Notes: generated by a model not told the origin, from the sequence alone. 64,000 nt of DNA from an uncultured Alphaproteobacteria bacterium (GCA_902613845.1 CACMIW010000007.1:1-64000); one strand, 5' to 3'. Positions 17,294-26,294 are shown, numbered from the stretch's first letter. Made by a program: numbers and translations.

Positions 17294-18814
17294 ATGCGCG
17301 ATATGTATAGAAAAATGCACCTTGCAAACATTGTAGGCAAGTACGTAAACGGTAATATGAAGAGAAGAGATTTTCTTAAAAATGCCGGTATGCTTGGCCT
17401 AGGAGCTGGTTGCTTGGGCACAATGGGAACTATGAGCAGAAAATTTATTCCTCAAGCTCATGCTGGTTCTCATGGAATAGAATGGAGAGGGGATATGATG
17501 GATTGGTTAAAAGATGTATCATCTCCTTTCAGAGGCCAAACAGTATCTTTGGCAACTGAGTCAACTCCTCCTTCTAATGCGATAAATACAACTTTAAAAC
17601 CTTTCTTTGAGGAAGTAACAGGTATTAAAGTTAACATTGAGGTTTTACCTTTAGAGCAAGTTTTACAAAAACTAACTTTAGACGTTGCCTCTGGATTAGG
17701 AACTTACGACACTTATTACCTAGATCAAAGTTGGATGGCAGCCTTTAGAGGTGATGCAGAAGATCCTCGTGAGCTTTATGCAGCAAATCCTACCTTAGCT
17801 ATGCCTAATTATAACTTTGACGATTTCCTAGGACCACTTGTAGATGGTATTTCCATGTACGACGGCACTATGGTTGGTGTTCCTTATGACATTCCTGTCT
17901 TTATTATGATGTACAGAGATGATGTTTACAAAGAGCTTGGACTAAGTGTTCCAAAAACATTTGATCAGTACATGAGTAATGCTCAAGTAATACAGGCAGC
18001 AAAACTTGGTCATTTAAATCCAGACGGAAGACCAATATACGGAACTAATGGTCAAATGAAATCTGGTCACTACAGCTTAGAGTGTGACTGGACTATGTTT
18101 GCCTGGGCTTTCGGTGGTTCAATTACCAATCCTGATGGAAGTTTTGCAGGTAATGATGCAAACGGTTTAGCAGGTATGGATTACTGGACAAAACTTAAAG
18201 AGTATATGCCTTCGGGTGTTACAAGTTGGACATGGGATGGTCAAGGACAGGATATCCTTCAAGGTGGTTCTGCTCAAACAATCTCATGGGGTGAATTCTT
18301 CCCATGGTGGGACTCTGATGAGTCAAATGTTCAAGGGAAAATGATGGCTGCAGCCTGCCCTGCTCCTGCGAGTCCTTTAAGATCAACAAGTGATTGTGGT
18401 TATGGTGAAATTCCAGGTGTTGCACACCAAGGTGGATCTTCACTAGCTGTTTCTAAATATTCAAAAAATAAAGATGCAGCTTGGTTATTTGCTCAATGGG
18501 CAACTAGCTATGAAACACAAGTCTATATCACTGCACTTGGTGGTGGTACTGGTCCAACTAGATCAGCTGTTTATGACGATGAGAGAGTTAAAGCTAATAA
18601 TAGAAGCGGTAACGGTACAACTCGTCACCTAGATGTTGTTAGAGATGCTATCTTTAATGATATGGGGTCAGAACCAGATCTTCCTGAATGGGCTGACATG
18701 TCAAGCAACATGATACCTATTGAGCTTGGTAGGTATTTTGCTGGAGAATACGGATCAGCAAAAGATTGTTTAGACACTATTGCTAAAAACTTCAACAAAA
18801 CTGTTGGGGTTTAA
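17294..18814 (+). CDS. Tat-exported sugar/polyol ABC transporter substrate-binding protein (second system)
   Basis: A 506-aa periplasmic binding protein. Residues 23-29 read KRRDFLK, a good twin-arginine motif, followed by a hydrophobic region and a probable cleavage at AHA-GS near residue 57. The start at 17294 is chosen for the GGAGGG seven bases upstream. It is about 80-100 aa longer than typical maltose-type binding proteins and, like the one at 312, rich in aromatic residues. It is followed by a 13-bp stem-loop and then by catabolic genes. Cognate permeases are divergent (14497-17101) and the ATPase is at 22408. It is not closely similar to the binding protein at 312, so the two systems probably import different compounds. 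Confidence 0.88.
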   Translation: MRDMYRKMHLANIVGKYVNGNMKRRDFLKNAGMLGLGAGCLGTMGTMSRKFIPQAHAGSHGIEWRGDMMDWLKDVSSPFRGQTVSLATESTPPSNAINTTLKPFFEEVTGIKVNIEVLPLEQVLQKLTLDVASGLGTYDTYYLDQSWMAAFRGDAEDPRELYAANPTLAMPNYNFDDFLGPLVDGISMYDGTMVGVPYDIPVFIMMYRDDVYKELGLSVPKTFDQYMSNAQVIQAAKLGHLNPDGRPIYGTNGQMKSGHYSLECDWTMFAWAFGGSITNPDGSFAGNDANGLAGMDYWTKLKEYMPSGVTSWTWDGQGQDILQGGSAQTISWGEFFPWWDSDESNVQGKMMAAACPAPASPLRSTSDCGYGEIPGVAHQGGSSLAVSKYSKNKDAAWLFAQWATSYETQVYITALGGGTGPTRSAVYDDERVKANNRSGNGTTRHLDVVRDAIFNDMGSEPDLPEWADMSSNMIPIELGRYFAGEYGSAKDCLDTIAKNFNKTVGV

Positions 18815-18825
18815 TTAAAAAAATT

Positions 18826-18853
18826 AACTAGGGTGGTTTTAACCACCCTAGTT
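18826..18853 (+). promoter_or_regulatory. Strong stem-loop downstream of the second binding-protein gene
   Basis: AACTAGGGTGGTT (18826-18838) and AACCACCCTAGTT (18841-18853) form a perfect 13-bp inverted repeat with a two-base centre. An A-rich run precedes it (18817-18823), so on the minus strand it resembles an intrinsic terminator; on the plus strand no T-run follows. It most likely blocks 3' decay of the binding-protein mRNA and reduces read-through into the SDR gene. Confidence 0.75.
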
Positions 18854-18873
18854 ATGATGTGTTTGATAAAAAT

Positions 18874-19596
18874 ATGAAAAAACCTTTAGTAGTTATAACT
18901 GGTGCAAGTAGTGGTATAGGTGCCGCTACTGCAAAAGTATTTTCAAAAGCAGGTTACCCTACTTTATTGATAGCAAGAAGGCTGGATATAATGGAGTCGT
19001 TTAAATTAGAAAACTCAATGTGTAGAAAAGTAGATGTTCGAGATAGAGAGGCGCTTATAGCCGCTATACGTGAGGCTGAAAAAGAGTATGGACCAACTGA
19101 CATGATTTTTAACAATGCTGGTGTAGCCAGACTTGCAGAAATAGGAACTCAAGATCCATCTGAATGGGATGAAATGATTGACGTTAACACGAAAGGTGTA
19201 ATGAATGGAATTTATGCTGTGATGAGCGATATGAAAGCCCGCAAAGGTGGTACTATTGTTAATATGAGTTCAATAGCAGGAAGAAAAATTTATGAAGACC
19301 ACACTGTCTATTGTGGGACAAAATTCTTTGTCCATGCAATATCAGAGAGTATTAGAGGTTATCTGTCACCGCATAATGTTAGAGTGATAGTAATGTCACC
19401 TGGAAATATTGAAGCGGAAGTTTTAAATGGAATTACCGATCCTAACACTTTAGAAGCTTATAAAAAAAATATCGAGAGAATTGGAGGAAGAATATCTCCA
19501 GATTATGTTGCAAAAATGATACTTTTTGCATATGAAATGCCACAAAATGTTATCATGCAAGAAGTGGTAGTGACACCTACAAAACAAGATTACTAA
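18874..19596 (+). CDS. Short-chain dehydrogenase/reductase (YdfG-like)
   Basis: The preferred start is ATG 18874 (240 aa), directly before MKKPLVVITGASSGIG; a GTG at 18859 would add five residues but lies against the stem-loop. The protein has TGASSGIGAAT for cofactor binding, NNAGVA, the catalytic Ser in MSSIAGRK and Tyr/Lys in YCGTKFF. This resembles the YdfG-type hydroxy-acid/3-hydroxypropionate dehydrogenases more than the SDR at 12155. It is followed directly by the xylulokinase-like gene, so an oxidation of the imported polyol to a ketose before phosphorylation is a reasonable inference. Confidence 0.83.
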   Translation: MKKPLVVITGASSGIGAATAKVFSKAGYPTLLIARRLDIMESFKLENSMCRKVDVRDREALIAAIREAEKEYGPTDMIFNNAGVARLAEIGTQDPSEWDEMIDVNTKGVMNGIYAVMSDMKARKGGTIVNMSSIAGRKIYEDHTVYCGTKFFVHAISESIRGYLSPHNVRVIVMSPGNIEAEVLNGITDPNTLEAYKKNIERIGGRISPDYVAKMILFAYEMPQNVIMQEVVVTPTKQDY

Positions 19597-21117
19597 ATGA
19601 CACGTCTAGTTATTGGCGTCGACAGTTCAACACAATCAACAAAAGCAATTGCATGGGATGATAAAGGTAATGCGATCGCTGAGGGTAGATGTGATATTCC
19701 TTTAAACAACCCAAGCCTTGAAAAATTTGAACAAGATGTCGAGGATTGGTGGAAAGCTTTTTGCGTATCAAGTAGTGAATTAGCTAAAAAAATAGATATG
19801 ACTAAAGTTGAAGGACTAGCCATATCCAATCAACGTGAGACTTTAGCAAAATTAGATAAGTCAGGAAAAGCAGTTTACCCAGCCACAGTTTGGATGGACA
19901 AAAGATCTGTAGAGGAAGTAGAAGAATTGAATTCTATAATGGGTGAAGGCCAAATTCACAAAATTACAGGACGTCCAAAAGATCCATGTCCATGTCTTTA
20001 TAGAGTTTATTGGCTTAAGAAAAATGAAAAAAAAATATTTGATGAAGTTGCTTGTTTTGCAGATGTTCAAGCTTTTTTAGTTCATAGATTATCAGGGGAA
20101 TTTAACACCGGTTGGATTAGTTCGGATCCTCATGGAATGTTTGATGTTGTCAATAAATGTTGGTCTAAAGATATATTGGAACATTTGAATATTGATGAAT
20201 CAAGACTCCCTAAATCTTTCAAACCAGGAACCTGCATAGGCAAAGTTTCAAAGGATGCATCTCACCAAACTGGTTTAAAAGAGGGTTTAAGTATATTTGC
20301 TGCAGGGGGTGATGGGCAACTCGCTGGTCTTGGCACAAATTGTACAAAATCAGATAGAGCATATATCAATCTTGGAACAGCAGTTGTTTCAGGGGTTTGG
20401 TCCAAGGATTATAAAATTTCAAAAAATTGGAGAACAGAAATTGCTGCACACGGAGAAGGTTTTATAATGGAAAATGTTTTATTGTCAGGAGCTTTACTAG
20501 TCAACTGGTATGTCGACCAATTTATTCATGGAGATAGGAAAGATCCAAATTTTTTTAAAAACTTAGAAGAACAAATTAATAAAATACCAATTGGAAATGA
20601 TGGATTGATTTTACAACCATACACAGGTGGAGTAATGGATCCTTATTGGGACTCATATGCAAGAGGTATCATAGTTGGTTTAAGTATAAGTCACACTCCC
20701 TATCATGTTTATAGATCGATATTAGAGGGATTGACTTTAGACTCCGTTTTTAGAACTCAAAATATCGAAAAAGAAACAGGTATAAATGTAAAAGAATATC
20801 TAGCTATAGGAGGAGGGGCGAATAGTCCTGCATGGGTTCAAATGTTGGCTGATGCTTCTGGAAAGAATGTACTTATCGCAGACACTGTAGAAGCATCTTC
20901 ATTGGGTGCTGGTATGATAGCTGCTTATGGCGCAGGTTGGTATAGCAGCATAAAAGAGTCCGCAGAAAACATGTCAGGAAAAACTCGTCTTATAGAACCT
21001 AACTTAGATAACAAATCAAAATATCAAGATTTGATTAATATTTACCAAAATGTTTATGACTCAAATAAAGCAATTAATAAATCTCTTGTTCAATTTACTG
21101 AGAAATATAAATCATGA
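19597..21117 (+). CDS. FGGY-family kinase, xylulokinase-like
   Basis: A 506-aa sugar kinase starting right after the SDR stop. The phosphate loop is GVDSSTQSTKAIAW (7-20), the substrate-domain motif is ISNQRETLA with WMDKRS, the catalytic aspartate region is AAGGDGQLAGLG, and the ATP motif is AIGGGANSPAWVQML. NQRET is shared with glycerol kinases, while overall length and the C-terminal LGAGMIAAYGAGWY recall XylB. The likely substrate is a ketopentose or other ketose made by the SDR upstream. It overlaps the G1PDH-like gene by four bases, so the genes are translationally coupled. Confidence 0.82.
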   Translation: MTRLVIGVDSSTQSTKAIAWDDKGNAIAEGRCDIPLNNPSLEKFEQDVEDWWKAFCVSSSELAKKIDMTKVEGLAISNQRETLAKLDKSGKAVYPATVWMDKRSVEEVEELNSIMGEGQIHKITGRPKDPCPCLYRVYWLKKNEKKIFDEVACFADVQAFLVHRLSGEFNTGWISSDPHGMFDVVNKCWSKDILEHLNIDESRLPKSFKPGTCIGKVSKDASHQTGLKEGLSIFAAGGDGQLAGLGTNCTKSDRAYINLGTAVVSGVWSKDYKISKNWRTEIAAHGEGFIMENVLLSGALLVNWYVDQFIHGDRKDPNFFKNLEEQINKIPIGNDGLILQPYTGGVMDPYWDSYARGIIVGLSISHTPYHVYRSILEGLTLDSVFRTQNIEKETGINVKEYLAIGGGANSPAWVQMLADASGKNVLIADTVEASSLGAGMIAAYGAGWYSSIKESAENMSGKTRLIEPNLDNKSKYQDLINIYQNVYDSNKAINKSLVQFTEKYKS

Positions 21118-22415
21118 CTGATTATAATGGTGTAATAAAAGACTTAATTGCAGGTAAATGGGTTAACCCTGAAGATAAAAGGAAATACGGGATCCCAATT
21201 AAAAAAATTGAAATAGATAAAAGCTTAGATGGTAAAGAGTCATTATTGATTTCTCAATTACATACAAACCAAAATCTTCTTATTGTAAGTGATCAATTTA
21301 CACACAAAGCCCTTGGTTCAAGAATTTATAAAAATCTTCAAGGTAAAGTAAAAGCAGATGAGTATATATGGGAGAGTCCATCTTCAAGTATTGAAGGTGT
21401 AGAATTTTTAAGAAAAAAAATAAAAGATTACGATGGAGTTATTGCAGTTGGGTCAGGTACAGTCAGCGATAGTATAAAGTATGCAACTTTTCTTGAAAAA
21501 AAATCATACTCTGTCTTTGCGACCACTCCTATGAATGCCTATACGACAGGCACAGCCTCTATATCTTTTGATGGGATCAAAAAATCATTGGTTGCGCATT
21601 ATGCACAAGGTGTTTTCTTTGATTTAGAGGTTCTCAGTATGTGTCCCAAAAGACTTACGGCTGCTGCTTTTGCAGATGTAATTTGTCGAACAACTGCACA
21701 GGTTGATTGGTTGATGTCTCATAAAATTTTAAAGACTAATTATCAAACAGCACCGTATTCTCTTTTAGCTTTATATGAGAAAGATATGATTGAATGCGCT
21801 TCATTAATCGCAAAAGGAGATATAGAAGCCCTTGCTTTACTTACACGCATCTCTGCAATAATGGGATTAGGTACTTCATTTACACAGACAACTCATGTGG
21901 GAAGTATGGGTGAACATGGCATTTCTCATTACATAGACATGTTTGCAAAAGACAACCATCCCGGAACGTCTCATGGAGAACAAGTAGGAATCGCAACTAT
22001 TAGTATTTCAAAAATCCAAAATTCTATTTTAAATAATGATTCTCCACCAATAATAAAACCAACTCAAATACCTGAACAAGAAATTATTCAAAAACTTGGT
22101 CATCAAATGTTAGACACAATTCATGATGCAATGAAGACAAAAATATTCGATGAAAAGAGAGCAGAAATGATAAATAATTTTTTTCACAATAACTGGCTCG
22201 AATTTGTTCAACCCCTAAGAGAGAAAATGTTAGACTTTGACATTATTTGGAATTCTATGGGAGAGTGCGGTGCATTAAGAACTCCCGAAGACGCTAAACT
22301 TGATAGTAATTTTTATAAAGATGCTCTAAGATATGCTAGGTTCATAAGAGATCGATACACTATTCTTGATTTAGCTGGGGATAGCAATCAACTAGATGGA
22401 TTAATAAATGTCTGA
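21114..22415 (+). CDS. sn-glycerol-1-phosphate dehydrogenase-like enzyme (AraM/EgsA family)
   Basis: A 433-aa metal-dependent dehydrogenase of the iron-ADH/dehydroquinate-synthase superfamily. GVIAVGSGTVSDSIKYATF is the dinucleotide-binding segment, and metal ligands are expected at the aspartate in AAFADVICR, the histidine in GEHGISHYID and the histidine in SHGEQVG. Bacterial relatives such as Bacillus AraM interconvert DHAP and glycerol-1-phosphate and often sit in arabinose operons. Here it lies between a ketose kinase and the importer ATPase, so it may handle a polyol phosphate. A paralogue begins at the left edge of the window (1-200). It overlaps the ATPase gene by eight bases. Confidence 0.82.
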   Translation: MTDYNGVIKDLIAGKWVNPEDKRKYGIPIKKIEIDKSLDGKESLLISQLHTNQNLLIVSDQFTHKALGSRIYKNLQGKVKADEYIWESPSSSIEGVEFLRKKIKDYDGVIAVGSGTVSDSIKYATFLEKKSYSVFATTPMNAYTTGTASISFDGIKKSLVAHYAQGVFFDLEVLSMCPKRLTAAAFADVICRTTAQVDWLMSHKILKTNYQTAPYSLLALYEKDMIECASLIAKGDIEALALLTRISAIMGLGTSFTQTTHVGSMGEHGISHYIDMFAKDNHPGTSHGEQVGIATISISKIQNSILNNDSPPIIKPTQIPEQEIIQKLGHQMLDTIHDAMKTKIFDEKRAEMINNFFHNNWLEFVQPLREKMLDFDIIWNSMGECGALRTPEDAKLDSNFYKDALRYARFIRDRYTILDLAGDSNQLDGLINV

Positions 22416-23466
22416 AGTAGAATATATAAATATTAAAAAAAACTTTGGTTCTGTAGAGGTATTAAAAGATATAAATCTAAATATTGGTAATCAAAAATTT
22501 GTTGTTTTACTTGGCCCTTCAGGGTGTGGAAAGACTACTTTATTGAGAATGACCGCTGGATTAGAAACTATATCTAGTGGGGAAATTTCAATAGGTGGAG
22601 ACATTATTAATAACATCCACCCAAGAGATAGAGATATTGCAATGGTTTTTCAAAATTACGCTTTATACCCTCAAATGAATGTCTTTGATAATATTGCATT
22701 CAGTTTACAGATCAGAAAAATGGCTAGCCAAGAGATAAAAGAAAAAGTTGAGTGGGCTGCTTCTGTATTAAATTTAACAGATTTTTTAAACAGAACACCA
22801 AAAGAGCTGTCAGGTGGACAAAGGCAAAGGGTAGCTATGGGAAGAGCATTAGTTAGAGACCCAAAGGTATTTTTGTTCGATGAGCCTTTGTCAAATCTTG
22901 ATGCAAAATTAAGAGCTCATATGAGATTGGAAATTAGAAAATTACATAATCAACAAAATGCTACCACTATTTATGTAACTCATGATCAAATTGAGGCTAT
23001 GACTATGGCTGACGAGATTGTGATTATGAACAATGGTATTATTGAACAAATAGCAACTCCAAATGAAATTTATGAAAAACCAAACAATTTATTTGTTGCC
23101 GATTTTATTGGCACTCCTGCAATTAATCTTCTTGAGGGAGTTGTAACAGATAAGAGTAGTATTAAATTAAAGTCACAGGATCTTCCTCACTCAAAAAAAA
23201 ATGTATCAAATAATCAAAATGTAGTTTATGGCATAAGACCTACTGATGTTAGCATAGACCCAAGCTCAAACATCAAAGCGGAGGTAGTTTTAGTTGAAAC
23301 AACTGGTTCAGAGACTCATATTATAGCAATGTTAGATGATAACGAATTTAGAGTAGTTCAAAATGGTGGACGTACCACAATTAAAAATGGTGATGTCATT
23401 CCTCTTTCAATCAATATTGAAAAAGCACATTTATTTGATCATTCATCAACCAAAAGAATAGATTAA
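22408..23466 (+). CDS. ABC transporter ATPase, UgpC/MalK-like
   Basis: A 352-aa ATPase with every catalytic motif in canonical form: Walker A GPSGCGKT, Q-loop FQNYALYPQM, signature LSGGQRQR, Walker B FLFDEPLSNLDA and H-loop VTHDQIEA, followed by a MalK-type C-terminal domain. This contrasts with the paired unequal ATPases at 3567 and 4656. As a competent homodimer it can energise the second importer, whose three permeases lie at 14497-17101 on the opposite strand. It overlaps the G1PDH-like gene by eight bases. It might also serve other CUT1 permeases in the genome, since MalK-type ATPases can be shared. Confidence 0.88.
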   Translation: MSEVEYINIKKNFGSVEVLKDINLNIGNQKFVVLLGPSGCGKTTLLRMTAGLETISSGEISIGGDIINNIHPRDRDIAMVFQNYALYPQMNVFDNIAFSLQIRKMASQEIKEKVEWAASVLNLTDFLNRTPKELSGGQRQRVAMGRALVRDPKVFLFDEPLSNLDAKLRAHMRLEIRKLHNQQNATTIYVTHDQIEAMTMADEIVIMNNGIIEQIATPNEIYEKPNNLFVADFIGTPAINLLEGVVTDKSSIKLKSQDLPHSKKNVSNNQNVVYGIRPTDVSIDPSSNIKAEVVLVETTGSETHIIAMLDDNEFRVVQNGGRTTIKNGDVIPLSINIEKAHLFDHSSTKRID

Positions 23467-23486
23467 TTTATATTTGGCTAGATCCA

Positions 23487-25517
23487 ATGAAAAGTAATTA
23501 TAAAGAAAACGAAGCGAAATCTTACATCAAAAAATATGCAAAAAGAGGTGTTCCTAAAGACTTAGCACTCCGCATCTATACAACACAACTTTTGGGAAAT
23601 GATCCTACCGTTGTTCTTCATGGAGGAGGGAATACATCGGTGAAATCTTCATTAGATACACTTCTTGGTGAAAAAGAGGAAATTATTTATGTAAAAGGTA
23701 GTGGTAAAGATATGGGTAATATTGAGGAGGATGGTTTTCCGGCTTTAGAAATGAAAAATCTTCTTGGTATGAGAAAACTCATTGAGCTAGATGATTTTCA
23801 AATGGTTAATTATCAGCGTAAATATATGCTTGATACCTCTTTCCCAAATGCCTCTGTAGAGACTCTTTTACACGCTTTCCTCCCTCACAAATTTGTTGAT
23901 CACTCCCACTCTAATGCAATTCTCTCACTTATTGATCAACCTAATCCAGAAAAAATTTGTAAAGATGTATTTGGAGATGAAATGGGTATCGTTCCATACA
24001 TTATGCCTGGTTTTGAATTAGCAAAAAAAGCCTCTGAGGTATTTGATAAAAATCCAAATGTAAAAGGATTAATTCTTTTAAATCATGGAATTTTTACTTT
24101 TGCGAATAATGCAAAAGAAAGTTACGAAAGAATGATTAAATATATTACTAAGGCTGAAAAAGAGCTCACAAAAAAATCTAAGCGCATTAGGGTTAGCAAA
24201 TACATTGAAAAAAAAATTAGTATTTCAGAAGTTTCAAATCTGATAAGGCAACAAATAGCCAATAAACGTGGTGATGATTTTGAAAGAAAGGTTGTGCATT
24301 TTAATAAACCAAAATTCTTTGACGAATTATTTTCGCATCCTAACTTAAAAAAGTTTACAAATGAGGGGCCAGTAACACCTGATCATGTTATAAGGATTAA
24401 ATCGAAGCCATTAATTATCGATTTATCAAAAGAAAAATCTAATAATCTAGAAAAAATCATAATTCAATCCATTGAAAATTTTAAAGAGAATTATAAAAAA
24501 TACTTTAAACGTAACCATAAATATAACTCTAGCGCCTCAATGTTAGACCCCTATCCAAGATTAATTTTAGTAAAAGGTATTGGCATTTTTTCCACAGGGC
24601 CAACATTTAAAGATGCCAAAATAGCAATGGATGTTGGTTTAAATTCTCTCTCAGTGATTTTACAAGCTGCTAAGTTTGGAAATTTTAACTCTATACCTGA
24701 AAAAGAAATTTTTAGAATGGAATATTGGCCCCTTGAGCTTGCAAAAATTAAAAATTCATCTCAAAAACTTAAAGGACAAGTAGCAGTTGTTACAGGCGGC
24801 CTTGGGGGTATCGGTTATGTTACAGCACAAAAATTTAAAGCAGAAGGAGCAGATGTAATCATTATTGATATTATCAATCCTGAAAATATCAAACAGGATA
24901 TAAATGGTATCAGTTATATAAAATGTGACATCACAAATGAAAACAAAGTCAGGGATGTATTTAAACAAATATCCTCTATTTATGGCGGAGTAGATATCCT
25001 CATTTCTAATGCAGGGTTTGCTACTGTTGAGTCTTTGGAAAAACTCACAAAGCAACAATTTGATAAAAGTTTTGATCTGAACCTTTTTGCACATCACTAT
25101 TTTGTTAAACACGGAGTTGAAATAATGAAAAGGCAAAAAACCCGCGGAGTAGTTTTGTTTAATATTTCTAAACAAGCTGTAAATCCTGGAAAAAATTATG
25201 CTGCCTATGGTCTTACAAAAGCTGCTCTATTATTTTTAATGAAACAATATGTAACGGAGTACAGTGATTATGGAATTCGTTTTAATGGAGTTAATGCTGA
25301 TAGGATTAGAAGTGGCTTAATGACCGATGATATGATTACAAAAAGATCTAAAGCAAGAGGTTTAACTACTAAGCAATATATGTCTGGAAACTTATTAAAA
25401 CAGGAAGTTAAAGCAATTGATGTAGCAGATGCATTTTACCATTTGGCTTTGTCTTACAAGTCGACTGCAAGTGTGATAACTGTAGATGGTGGAAATTTAG
25501 AGTCTTCGTTTAGATAA
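23487..25517 (+). CDS. Bifunctional class II aldolase / short-chain dehydrogenase (RhaD/YuxG type)
   Basis: A 676-aa two-domain enzyme. Residues 1 to about 415 form the aldolase part, with HGGGNTSVKS, zinc ligands in DHSHSNAIL and LLNHGIFTF, and PGFEL. From about 430 an SDR part begins with VVTGGLGGIG, NAG in SNAGFATV and YGLTK. Such fusions include rhamnulose-1-phosphate aldolase/lactaldehyde dehydrogenase, which splits a ketose-1-phosphate into DHAP and an aldehyde and then oxidises the aldehyde. It closes the rightward catabolic run; its stop is only two bases from the convergent SprT-like gene. No rhamnose isomerase is seen nearby, so rhamnose itself is not assured as substrate. Confidence 0.82.
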   Translation: MKSNYKENEAKSYIKKYAKRGVPKDLALRIYTTQLLGNDPTVVLHGGGNTSVKSSLDTLLGEKEEIIYVKGSGKDMGNIEEDGFPALEMKNLLGMRKLIELDDFQMVNYQRKYMLDTSFPNASVETLLHAFLPHKFVDHSHSNAILSLIDQPNPEKICKDVFGDEMGIVPYIMPGFELAKKASEVFDKNPNVKGLILLNHGIFTFANNAKESYERMIKYITKAEKELTKKSKRIRVSKYIEKKISISEVSNLIRQQIANKRGDDFERKVVHFNKPKFFDELFSHPNLKKFTNEGPVTPDHVIRIKSKPLIIDLSKEKSNNLEKIIIQSIENFKENYKKYFKRNHKYNSSASMLDPYPRLILVKGIGIFSTGPTFKDAKIAMDVGLNSLSVILQAAKFGNFNSIPEKEIFRMEYWPLELAKIKNSSQKLKGQVAVVTGGLGGIGYVTAQKFKAEGADVIIIDIINPENIKQDINGISYIKCDITNENKVRDVFKQISSIYGGVDILISNAGFATVESLEKLTKQQFDKSFDLNLFAHHYFVKHGVEIMKRQKTRGVVLFNISKQAVNPGKNYAAYGLTKAALLFLMKQYVTEYSDYGIRFNGVNADRIRSGLMTDDMITKRSKARGLTTKQYMSGNLLKQEVKAIDVADAFYHLALSYKSTASVITVDGGNLESSFR

Positions 25518-25519
25518 AA

Positions 25520-25918
25520 TTATCTATATACCCTTTTTAAATTAAGCCCTAACTTTTTGAATTTTTTTTTGAAACTATAGAATTCCTTATTATGTTTGGC
25601 AGAATTTTGTTTTAAAATTAGCTTTTGGTAGTAATGAACCATTTCATGACCAAGAATTTCTACGAATTCTCTAAAATTTTTAAATTTATTATGAATAGTT
25701 ATTTTGTAACAAAATTTTGTAGCGTAAGGATTAAATTCAAATAGACCCAGAGCTCCATGCATTCTTCGTATTGTAATCTTTGGATTTTTGAGCCGATTAT
25801 TAAAGATATGCTTATTTAATATTTTATAAATAGCAGGCACTTTATTTGCTTTAGGATTATATATTCTTTCCTCACCATAATGCTCTATGAGCGCTGCTAA
25901 GCTTTTTGTTCTAGGCAT
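25520..25918 (-). CDS. SprT-like zinc metalloprotease-domain protein
   Basis: A 132-aa protein from ATG 25918 (a TTG at 25927 would add three residues). The centre reads LGHEMVHYYQ, an HExxH metalloprotease signature in the SprT-like context, preceded by beta-strand-like ITIRRMHGALG and CYKITIHN segments. The C-terminus is very basic (KKFKKLGLNLKRVYR). It lacks an evident C-terminal zinc-ribbon. SprT-like proteins in eukaryotes cleave DNA-protein crosslinks; in bacteria and phages the role is mostly unknown. It runs convergent to the sugar cluster and lies downstream of the small gene at 25966. Confidence 0.7.
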   Translation of the reverse strand: MPRTKSLAALIEHYGEERIYNPKANKVPAIYKILNKHIFNNRLKNPKITIRRMHGALGLFEFNPYATKFCYKITIHNKFKNFREFVEILGHEMVHYYQKLILKQNSAKHNKEFYSFKKKFKKLGLNLKRVYR

Positions 25919-25965
25919 GAATTTCAATTTACAAATAAAGTTTATCAGAAAAAAATCAAGAAAAT

Positions 25966-26193
25966 TTAGTTAGGGTTTTTTCTCAAATTTTCTAAAAACA
26001 AAATGACTTCTTCATATTGATCATCAGGAATATCTTTGTAGCTGCAACCATATTTATCTTTAATGCTAAGTGCAATATGTGCATATGCATTTCTACCCTT
26101 TGGATGAAAAGGCGAGGGCTCCAAAAGTGGTTGAATTTCGTCCCCGATTAACTGAACTATATTCCAAATTTTTTTTCTATTATCTTCATTCAA
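25966..26193 (-). CDS. Small protein with ORF6C-like helical domain
   Basis: I place the start at TTG 26193, giving 75 residues. The open frame reaches upstream to a TTG at 26259, but there it runs through a second reading frame that encodes a membrane-helix peptide, so the extension looks artefactual. The segment with GRNAYAHIALSIKDKYGCSY, followed by KDIPDDQYEEVILFLENL, resembles the short C-terminal helical domain (ORF6C-like) of phage antirepressor/KilA-type proteins. Alone it would be a small DNA- or protein-binding module. No ATG and no clear Shine-Dalgarno support the start, so the boundary is uncertain. Confidence 0.5.
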   Translation of the reverse strand: MNEDNRKKIWNIVQLIGDEIQPLLEPSPFHPKGRNAYAHIALSIKDKYGCSYKDIPDDQYEEVILFLENLRKNPN

Positions 26194-26195
26194 AG

Positions 26196-26294
26196 TTATA
26201 TTCCACCAGGAAAAAATGACTCCAGTAAAATTCTTATGACTGCAAACCCTATCCCACAAAAAATGATAATAGTAATTAATTGTTTATTCATCAT
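26196..26294 (-). CDS. Possible 32-aa single-helix membrane peptide
   Basis: Two consecutive ATGs at 26294 and 26291 open a 32-codon frame: MMNKQLITIIIFCGIGFAV, then a short polar tail ending PGGI. It would be one transmembrane helix with a positively charged start. Its TAA stop lies two bases before the TTG of the following gene, a spacing that suggests coupling. Against it, only 18 bp separate its start from the divergent gene at 26313 and no ribosome binding site is visible. The alternative is a frameshifted N-terminus of the 75-aa protein. Confidence 0.3.
   Translation of the reverse strand: MMNKQLITIIIFCGIGFAVIRILLESFFPGGI

Noticed and set aside
26194-26259. Extension of the ORF6C-like protein to TTG 26259
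   Set aside because: The added residues are the out-of-frame reading of a hydrophobic-peptide frame and look unlike the rest of the protein; no ribosome binding site.
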